From contig CANPYH010000059.1 of the NCBI GenBank assembly GCA_947588325.1, positions 1 to 9,287 on the forward strand: 9,287 nt of DNA, read 5' to 3'. The notes under the pieces are model-generated. The model searched no databases and was not told where the DNA came from. It saw only the letters and a program-made list of their open reading frames with translations. Shown in pieces: positions 1 through 4,743 of the stretch (positions are counted from its first letter, which is position 1; each line of letters opens with the position of its first letter). Source of the DNA: an uncultured Clostridia bacterium (GTDB lineage: Bacteria > Bacillota > Clostridia > Christensenellales > Pumilibacteraceae). A program made the translations under genes and the position numbers.

Positions 1-1392
1 GTGACATACGCCTCTTGCGCCGTGACGGTGACATACGCGCCTAACCCCCCGCCCGCGCCCGACGATAACCCGCCCACCGATCCCCGCTTTATCCGCGCCG
101 TGGGCGACAAACTCCGCTTGAGCGGCGGCACGGGCGACGTAATCACCCTTCGCGGCGTGAATGCGGGCGGCGTATTCGTAACCGAGGACTGGATGAACGC
201 CTTCACCGAGGGGCAGTCTTACCGCCTCTCTTCGGGCAAGACGGTGACGACGGACGACAACAAGGGCATAAACGAAATATTCGCAGACCGCTTCGGCGAG
301 CAAAAGACGGTGGACCTCTGGAACGCCTACCGCTCGGCATATTGGTCGGACATAGACTTCGCCAATTGCGCGGCTATGGGCATTAACGTCATTCGTTTGC
401 CATTTACATATATGACGGTAGACCCCGACTACCACGAGGTAGCGCGTAAAAGCGGACAGAAGTATAACTTCGATTTGCTCGACGACTTTGTGAATAAGGC
501 GGATGAGTTCGGTATATACACCATACTCGACTTGCACGGCGCGTATGGCTCCCAGAACGGAAAAGACCACAGCGGCGAGATACTCGGCAGCCGTGCGGAA
601 GTGACGTTCTACGAAGAGGCAGGTGCGGCAAACAGACAAAAAACCGCCGAACTCTGGAGCGCGATAGCCGAGCACTACAAGGGCAACCCCGCCGTTGCGG
701 GCTACGACCTTCTCAACGAGCCGGGTGAGAGAACGGACGATAATGGCGTCGAGAGCACTACGACGCGGCATTGGAAGGTGCTTGACGAGTTTTATGACGC
801 CGTTCGCGAAAAGGACGCCGACCATGTCGTCATAATCGAGTCGTGCTGGGGCGGCGGTGACTTACCCGCGCCGAGTGTTTACGGCTGGGAGAATGTAATG
901 TACTCCTTCCACCACTACACTAACAATTGGCAGAACGACGACGGCGCCTACAACGCGCACATTAGCTCCATGCGGGACAGGGTAAACGAGGTGGAGAGCC
1001 GCAACTTCGGCGTACCGCTCTATATGGGCGAGTTCACGGGTTACGACAACCAACGCAGCTGGCGGGACACCCTCGAACTGTTCAACGAGCATGGGTGGAG
1101 CTGGACGAGCTGGTGTTATAAAATAACGCCGTCGTACAACAACAGCTGGGGCGTGTACTTGCGCGTTTGCCGCGATAGCGAGTTTGTGAATGCGGCGACG
1201 GACTCGTATGACGCGATATTGCAGAAGTTTTCCGCGCTTAAAACGACCTGGGAGGGTTACCCAGGCACGCCGACCGACTTTTCCAATCCGTCGGAATACA
1301 GGCAATACTCCTTCCGCAGTTCGTACATAAACGGGGGCTGGAGCAACGGCAAGCACCTTGCCGAAATAATATATGATTACGCGCGCGCGTAA
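1..1392 (+). CDS. Glycoside hydrolase family 5 enzyme, 5'-truncated by window edge
   Basis: A secreted endo-acting glycanase of the GH5 (cellulase A) fold, expected to hydrolyse a beta-linked polysaccharide outside the cell by a retaining mechanism. The open frame runs to the first base of the window. The first ~13 residues (two VTYA strands) look like the end of an Ig-like or binding domain, followed by a proline/aspartate linker (PNPPPAPDDNPPTDP), so the real start is probably upstream and the GTG at base 1 is not a convincing start. Numbered from the window edge, the catalytic domain spans about residues 30-463. It has the conserved Arg in IRLPF (132), the DLHGAYGSQNG loop (178-187), the acid/base Glu240 in the NEP motif and the nucleophile Glu344 in YMGEF. 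DLHGxxGSQNG resembles exo-1,3-glucanase-type GH5 members, but I do not assign a subfamily or substrate. It lies 24 nt upstream of a paralogue and is probably cotranscribed with it. Confidence 0.9.
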   Translation: MTYASCAVTVTYAPNPPPAPDDNPPTDPRFIRAVGDKLRLSGGTGDVITLRGVNAGGVFVTEDWMNAFTEGQSYRLSSGKTVTTDDNKGINEIFADRFGEQKTVDLWNAYRSAYWSDIDFANCAAMGINVIRLPFTYMTVDPDYHEVARKSGQKYNFDLLDDFVNKADEFGIYTILDLHGAYGSQNGKDHSGEILGSRAEVTFYEEAGAANRQKTAELWSAIAEHYKGNPAVAGYDLLNEPGERTDDNGVESTTTRHWKVLDEFYDAVREKDADHVVIIESCWGGGDLPAPSVYGWENVMYSFHHYTNNWQNDDGAYNAHISSMRDRVNEVESRNFGVPLYMGEFTGYDNQRSWRDTLELFNEHGWSWTSWCYKITPSYNNSWGVYLRVCRDSEFVNAATDSYDAILQKFSALKTTWEGYPGTPTDFSNPSEYRQYSFRSSYINGGWSNGKHLAEIIYDYARA

Positions 1393-1416
1393 GGAAGCGG
1401 CGCAAACGGGGGTGGA

Positions 1417-2874
1417 ATGATGACTAAACGCAGAGTATTAAGCATATTGCTTGCGGCGCTGTTCGCTATAACGGCGATAGCGGCTTGCTTTTTCACGGCA
1501 TGCGGAGAGGAGCAGATAATAACTCCGAAATGGGAGTTCGGCGACGGCGACCTTATCAAGGCGGACGGGAATAAACTCCGCATCAACTACGGCGAGGGGG
1601 CGGAGATCCAACTTCGCGGCGTGAACGCGGGCGGAATATTCGTCACCGAGAACTGGATGAACGCCTTCGCCTATGACACATACACCTTCAACGCCGGCAC
1701 GGATAAGGCGGAAACCAAGTCCGTCGAGGATAACAAGACGATTAACGAGGTGTTTGTAGACCGTTTCGGCGAGCAAAAGACGGTGGAGCTCTGGAACGCC
1801 TACCGCTCGGCATATTGGTCGGATATAGACTTCGCCAATTGCGCGGCAATGGGTATTAACGTCATTCGTTTGCCATTTACATATATGACGGTAGATCCCG
1901 ACTACCACGAGGTAGCGCGTAAAAGCGGACAGAAGTATAACTTCGATCTTTTGGATAACTTCATCAACCGCGCCGAGGAGTTCGGGATATACACCATACT
2001 CGACTTGCACGGCGCATATGGCTCGCAAAACGGACAGGACCACAGCGGCGAGATAATGGAAAGCGCAAAGGACGTCAAGTTCTACGGCGAAGAGGGCGCG
2101 GAGGACAGAGCCAAGACTGCCGCGCTCTGGAGCGCGATAGCCGAGCATTACAAGGGCAACCCGTCTGTGGCGGGCTACGACATAATCAACGAACCGGGGG
2201 AGAAGGGCGGCACTACCTCCGATAAGCATTGGAAGGTGTTCGATCAGTTCTATGACGCCATACGCGAAAAGGACGCCGATCACGTCGTTATAATCGAGTC
2301 GTGCTGGAGCGGCAATAACATACCCCGCCCCGAGGACTACGGGTGGGAGAACGTTATGTACTCCTTCCACAACTACACGAGTTACGACAGCAGTCAGTCG
2401 CACATGTCCAATATGCGCGGGTTCGTCAGCGAGGTAGAGAGCCACGTTTTCGGCGTACCCATTCAGATGGGCGAGTTCACCTGCTATAACAGCGAGAGCG
2501 ATTGGCAGGAGACCCTTGAGCTGTTCAATACGCACGGTTGGCATTGGACGAGCTGGACTTATAAAATAACGCCGTCGAGCGCAATGCCTTGGGGCGTGTA
2601 TAATATAGTTATAGACGACGCGCACAAGATCTCGCCGACTAACGATTCATACGAGACGGTTATGGAGAAGATAGAGGCGCTCCGCACCAAGTGGAATACC
2701 GAGGAAGAGCAACGCGACTTCGCCAACCCCTTCGAGTATAGGAGCGACGCCTTCGCCGCGTCCTATCGCCGCACCCGCCACTATATCGACGACAACGGCG
2801 GGGAGCACTTCGAGTATGCGTGGGAAAAGTCGCTCGCCGAGCTGATTTACGACGCAAGATGGGATATGGAGTAA
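1417..2874 (+). CDS. GH5 family glycanase, lipoprotein (paralogue of upstream gene)
   Basis: A complete 485-residue GH5 enzyme predicted to be anchored to the outer face of the membrane. It has a basic n-region (MMTKRR), a hydrophobic stretch (residues 7-23) and a lipobox, most likely FTAC with Cys29; Cys24 in IAAC is an alternative. The catalytic domain starts near residue 45. It carries IRLPF (Arg151), DLHGAYGSQNG (197-207), the acid/base Glu259 in NEP and the nucleophile Glu353 in MGEF, so it should be active. It aligns end to end with the upstream GH5 domain, but lacks the Pro linker and ends in a longer tail with an acidic stretch (DDNGGEHFEYAWE). A G-rich ribosome binding site (1408-1415) touches the ATG at 1417; the in-frame ATG at 1420 has better spacing and may be the true start. 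Substrate is uncertain; a beta-glucan or mannan is plausible. No clear terminator follows. Confidence 0.93.
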   Translation: MMTKRRVLSILLAALFAITAIAACFFTACGEEQIITPKWEFGDGDLIKADGNKLRINYGEGAEIQLRGVNAGGIFVTENWMNAFAYDTYTFNAGTDKAETKSVEDNKTINEVFVDRFGEQKTVELWNAYRSAYWSDIDFANCAAMGINVIRLPFTYMTVDPDYHEVARKSGQKYNFDLLDNFINRAEEFGIYTILDLHGAYGSQNGQDHSGEIMESAKDVKFYGEEGAEDRAKTAALWSAIAEHYKGNPSVAGYDIINEPGEKGGTTSDKHWKVFDQFYDAIREKDADHVVIIESCWSGNNIPRPEDYGWENVMYSFHNYTSYDSSQSHMSNMRGFVSEVESHVFGVPIQMGEFTCYNSESDWQETLELFNTHGWHWTSWTYKITPSSAMPWGVYNIVIDDAHKISPTNDSYETVMEKIEALRTKWNTEEEQRDFANPFEYRSDAFAASYRRTRHYIDDNGGEHFEYAWEKSLAELIYDARWDME

Positions 2875-2892
2875 GTCGGAGGAAAGGGGAGA

Positions 2893-3029
2893 TGTGACCC
2901 CAAAAGTTTGGACAAGAATTATAATTAAATTTGCGAATGAGTTCGGTATTGAATCGGGCTCATTTCATTTGGTTTGAGAGATATTCTTGCTTTTTGAGTA
3001 AACAATTTCCACTCGTGCGTTGGATATAT
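2893..3029 (-). pseudogene. Relic of an IS3-family transposase end (C-terminal codons plus terminal repeat)
   Basis: Read on the minus strand, about 28 codons ending at a TAA (2925-2927) encode a peptide that includes RISLKPNEMSPIQYRTHSQI. This matches the typical C-terminus of IS3-family (IS150 group) transposases (RIxxKLKGMSPVQYRT...). About 30 bp past the stop lies TGTGACCCCAAAAGTTTGGAC (2893-2913), which resembles the TGACCCCAAAAAGTTGGAC-type terminal inverted repeat of that group. The remainder of the transposase (DDE domain) is absent. The frame is cut off at the outer end of repeat element A at 3030, which suggests that element inserted into or recombined with the insertion sequence. 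The family match is from memory of the motif, not a search. Confidence 0.6.
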
Positions 3030-3265
3030 GACAATCCCCTCATGCGCTGCGCGCCAGCCCCCCTCGACTTCGGGCGGCCACATTCGCGTCCCGCTTTTCG
3101 GGTAAAATGTTACTAACTTGCAACATTACGAAGGGGGTTGTTCTTGCGTCGAGTGTAACTGCCCGTGTGGGCCGCTCCGAAAGATAGAACAGCGCGAGAA
3201 GTCAGGCGCAAGTGTGGGCCGCCCTTCGTAAGGGGGGCTGGCGCGTAGCGCCTGAGGGGATTGTC
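3030..3265. repeat. Repeat element A, copy 1 (MITE-like long inverted repeat)
   Basis: A non-coding element with arms at 3030-3084 and 3212-3265 that are imperfect reverse complements, both ending in GACAATCCCCTCA at the outer side. The right arm is identical at 53 of 54 positions to the reverse complement of 8000-8053, so it belongs to the same family as copy 2. Each arm contains a GC-rich mini-hairpin (3044-3054; 3240-3252). A further nested inverted pair (around 3096-3110 and 3287-3301, TTTTCGGGTAAAATG type) extends just beyond the right arm. The centre (3085-3211) has no credible gene and contains a partial internal duplication of GTGTGGGCCGC (3165-3175 and 3212-3222). I see no certain target-site duplication. 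No transposase is present, so any mobility would have to be supplied in trans. Confidence 0.8.
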
Positions 3266-3340
3266 CTGTCGGCAATCCGAAAAGTAGCATTTTACCCGAA
3301 AACGGAAATATATCGGATAAAAACTAAAAACCTATTAACG

Positions 3341-3482
3341 ACGAACCAACCCGAGCGTAGCGGAGAGGTGCGGTCAGACGGGGGGAGGGAGACGGAACTT
3401 CGCAAAGGAGTTTACTAAAAATGTAAATGACTGAGCAGAAGTGAACGTCACCGCGCCTATACACCGCGCGCCTATTGTGCGG
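3341..3482 (+). repeat. Repeat element B, copy 1
   Basis: A ~142-bp non-coding repeat starting ACGAACCAAC and ending GCCTATTGTGCGG. It matches the reverse complement of 7783-7921 across its length. A 23-bp core is identical (3360-3382 against 7880-7902), and matching blocks follow, such as TTACTAAAAA with TGTAAATGACTGAG against CGTAAGTGACCGAG, and ACCGCGC with CCTATTGTGC against CCTATTGCGC. It lies 75 bp inward of element A copy 1. I see no open frame or RNA family that explains it. Confidence 0.75.
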
Positions 3483-3513
3483 GGCATGTAGTAAGGGGGG
3501 GGGAGACCAAATT

Positions 3514-3544
3514 AAAAAATAGTATCAAAAATGATATTTTTTTT
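3514..3544 (+). terminator. AT-rich terminator-like hairpin upstream of tetR
   Basis: An A-tract and TATCA arm pair with TGATA and a run of eight T residues around an AAAA loop, with one G.T wobble and one T.T mismatch. The shape is that of an intrinsic terminator but the stem is nearly free of G and C, so it may be weak. It would insulate the tetR promoter, which starts 11 bp downstream, from read-through out of the repeats. Confidence 0.4.
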
Positions 3545-3554
3545 CAAAAAGGAC

Positions 3555-3583
3555 TTGAAAAACCTAACCCTATCTGCTATAAT
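3555..3583 (+). promoter_or_regulatory. Sigma-A-type promoter of the TetR-family gene
   Basis: TTGAAA (3555-3560) and a consensus TATAAT (3578-3583) are separated by 17 nt, with an upstream TGC extended -10. Transcription would start near 3590 and leave a ~140-nt leader before the ATG at 3731. The leader contains a hairpin GCGCGG-TTTTG-CCGCGC at 3676-3692. Confidence 0.8.
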
Positions 3584-3730
3584 AATAGGCGGTGAGACGC
3601 GAGAAGGGAAAAAGCATTGCTTCTGCCTGCGCGGGGTAGCCATGGGGACGGAGAAGATGGGCTTGCATTGCATCAGCGCGGTTTTGCCGCGCACATTCGG
3701 TATTTTTCGCCGCGACCGAAGGAGACCGAT

Positions 3731-4270
3731 ATGAATACCAAAAGATATATCGAGGCGGCGCTATTGGAGCAACTACGCCGAGGATCTATCGATAAGGTGA
3801 AGGTGAACGAGATCATACGAATCGTCGGCACCTGCAAGGGCACGTTCTATAAGTATTACAGGGACAAGTACGAACTGCTCATATCCTGCTTTCGCAATAA
3901 CTTCTACGACGACATAGTCGCAAAGTCCGCGAATTGGGAGGAATTCACGTTTAACTGTCTCTCCGCTTTCGAGAAGTCGCCGAGTACGGTGCTTAACGCT
4001 TTCGACTCGCTCGACGTCAACTCGGTGCGGTACTACCACGAACAGCTGGTGTTCGGCTACCTCACCGCCGACATACGCAAGCACAGCGACGTTGAACCGC
4101 AAGACGAGTTCGCGCTCAAAGTGTGTTCGGCGGCGTACACCGAGATTATGCTCGACTGGCTCTCTCACGGCACGCAACGGAGTAAGGAACAGGTCATGGA
4201 CGATATGCGCTCGTCAATGCCCCACACCATCTACCCGAAGATATACGACGAGATCGGCGCGTCGGCTTAA
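3731..4270 (+). CDS. TetR/AcrR-family transcriptional regulator
   Basis: A 179-residue cytoplasmic DNA-binding regulator. The N-terminal helix-turn-helix is clear: residues ~4-50 include KVKVNEIIRIVG and the recognition-helix signature GTFYKYYRDKYELL. The C-terminal ~125 residues are helical with no hallmark that I can tie to a ligand, as is normal for this family. The start is set by AAGGAG (3718-3723) seven bases before ATG 3731; an upstream in-frame extension exists but lacks an RBS and lies inside the leader. The gene has its own strong promoter (3555-3583). Immediately downstream are two tandem AAACAGnCTGTTT palindromes (4364-4393) and then the long leader of the large lipoprotein gene, so the simplest model is that this protein controls that gene. 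Only the family call is firm; target and ligand are inferred or unknown. Confidence 0.92.
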   Translation: MNTKRYIEAALLEQLRRGSIDKVKVNEIIRIVGTCKGTFYKYYRDKYELLISCFRNNFYDDIVAKSANWEEFTFNCLSAFEKSPSTVLNAFDSLDVNSVRYYHEQLVFGYLTADIRKHSDVEPQDEFALKVCSAAYTEIMLDWLSHGTQRSKEQVMDDMRSSMPHTIYPKIYDEIGASA

Positions 4271-4291
4271 CCGATTTTTAACGATAGTTGC

Positions 4292-4321
4292 GTGACAGCA
4301 TTTTCACGGTTTTGTCATAAT
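4292..4321 (+). promoter_or_regulatory. Weak candidate promoter downstream of tetR
   Basis: GTGACA (4292-4297), an 18-nt spacer and CATAAT (4316-4321). This is one of two plausible starts for the lipoprotein transcript. If used, the tandem palindromes at 4364-4393 would lie in the transcribed leader and act as a roadblock or attenuator. Confidence 0.3.
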
Positions 4322-4352
4322 CGGTGCATATTCTGTCGTTTGAATTCCTATA

Positions 4353-4380
4353 TTGCAAAATTAAAACAGACTGTTTTAAT
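4353..4380 (+). promoter_or_regulatory. Candidate promoter overlapping the tandem palindromes
   Basis: TTGCAA (4353-4358), a 16-nt spacer and TTTAAT (4375-4380). The -10 would fall between the two AAACAGnCTGTTT palindromes, an arrangement suited to repression. Both hexamers deviate from consensus, so this is a proposal rather than a firm call. Confidence 0.35.
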
Positions 4381-4393
4381 AAACAGTCTGTTT
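4364..4393. promoter_or_regulatory. Two tandem 13-bp palindromes, candidate TetR operators
   Basis: AAACAGACTGTTT (4364-4376) and AAACAGTCTGTTT (4381-4393) are each perfect AAACAG-N-CTGTTT palindromes, separated by TAAT (centres 17 bp apart). They differ only in the central base, so the whole block is also a 14-bp inverted repeat with a 4-nt loop, followed by five T residues. It could therefore also terminate the tetR transcript, 93 nt after its stop codon. The tandem dyad with helical-scale spacing is typical of sites bound by TetR-family dimers, and a TetR gene is adjacent. Confidence 0.6.
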
Positions 4394-4413
4394 TTGTGTA
4401 CTAATCTTCAATT

Positions 4414-4450
4414 TAGTCTATTGAAATTAGGGTTAATGTATATTAGACTA
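4414..4450. repeat. Spaced inverted repeat TAGTCTA / TAGACTA
   Basis: TAGTCTA at 4414-4420 and TAGACTA at 4444-4450 are exact reverse complements separated by 23 bp. They lie just downstream of the tandem palindromes. Their role is unknown and the arms are short. Confidence 0.3.
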
Positions 4451-4489
4451 CAGTTATACGAGATGTTGTCTATTGCGGCATGGGTAAGC

Positions 4490-4548
4490 GACAATCCCCA
4501 CCGGGCAAACCAAGTCGATCGCGGGGAGAGTACCGCGCCTGTAGTAAG
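4490..4548. repeat. Degenerate relic of elements A and B
   Basis: GACAATCCCC (4490-4499) matches the outer end of element A. ACCGCGCCT directly followed by GTAGTAAG (4532-4548) matches two blocks at the end of the copy 1 locus (3450-3458 and 3488-3495) with the intervening ~29 bp missing. The similarity is short and could be coincidence, but three blocks in consistent order suggest a decayed copy. Confidence 0.3.
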
Positions 4549-4590
4549 AGAATGAAGAACGCGCCGCTTCTTAATTGAAGGGAAGTGCGC

Positions 4591-4634
4591 AGAAAAGGGG
4601 TACCCCTTTTCTTATACGTTACAAGTAACGTATA
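4591..4634. promoter_or_regulatory. Two adjacent perfect palindromes in the lipoprotein leader
   Basis: 4591-4612 is a perfect 22-bp palindrome made of AGAAAAGGGG-TA-CCCCTTTTCT. It is followed with no gap by a 10-bp perfect inverted repeat TATACGTTAC-AA-GTAACGTATA (4613-4634). Further hairpins follow: CGCGC-AAA-GCGCG (4655-4667) and GACGC...GCGTC (4688-4708). The first palindrome has the A-tract/GC/T-tract form of a compact terminator and could attenuate the lipoprotein transcript. Alternatively the pair are protein-binding dyads. No known riboswitch class is recognised. Confidence 0.5.
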
Positions 4635-4743
4635 GTAAACTGCTTAAGAGTTTTCGCGCAAAGCGCGGATACATTATATTGGTTTTTGACGCGGAGCTTT
4701 TGTGCGTCGGAAATAATAAAATTTTTTCGGAGGAAAATGAACA

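Noticed and set aside
1438..2625. A 395-codon minus-strand open frame opposite the second GH5 gene
   Set aside because: The GH5 frame contains both catalytic glutamates in conserved context. The antisense translation shows no family resemblance.
2931..3116. A 61-codon plus-strand frame after the second GH5 gene
   Set aside because: It lies antisense to the IS relic and runs into element A; the minus-strand reading gives a recognisable transposase end instead.
3212..3418. A 68-codon plus-strand frame across elements A and B
   Set aside because: It consists of repeat sequence; the related copy at 7783-8192 does not keep it as a conserved protein, and there is no RBS.
3030..3482. CRISPR array as an explanation of the repeats
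   Set aside because: The repeats are few, long and inverted rather than short, direct and regularly spaced, and there are no cas genes.
3590..3730. A metabolite riboswitch in the tetR leader
   Set aside because: Only one short hairpin (3676-3692) is evident, and no core motif of a known riboswitch class can be recognised.
4292..4555. An 87-codon plus-strand frame starting GTG between tetR and the lipoprotein gene
   Set aside because: It lacks an RBS, runs through the tandem palindromes and the decayed repeat, and its product has no coherent composition or motif.
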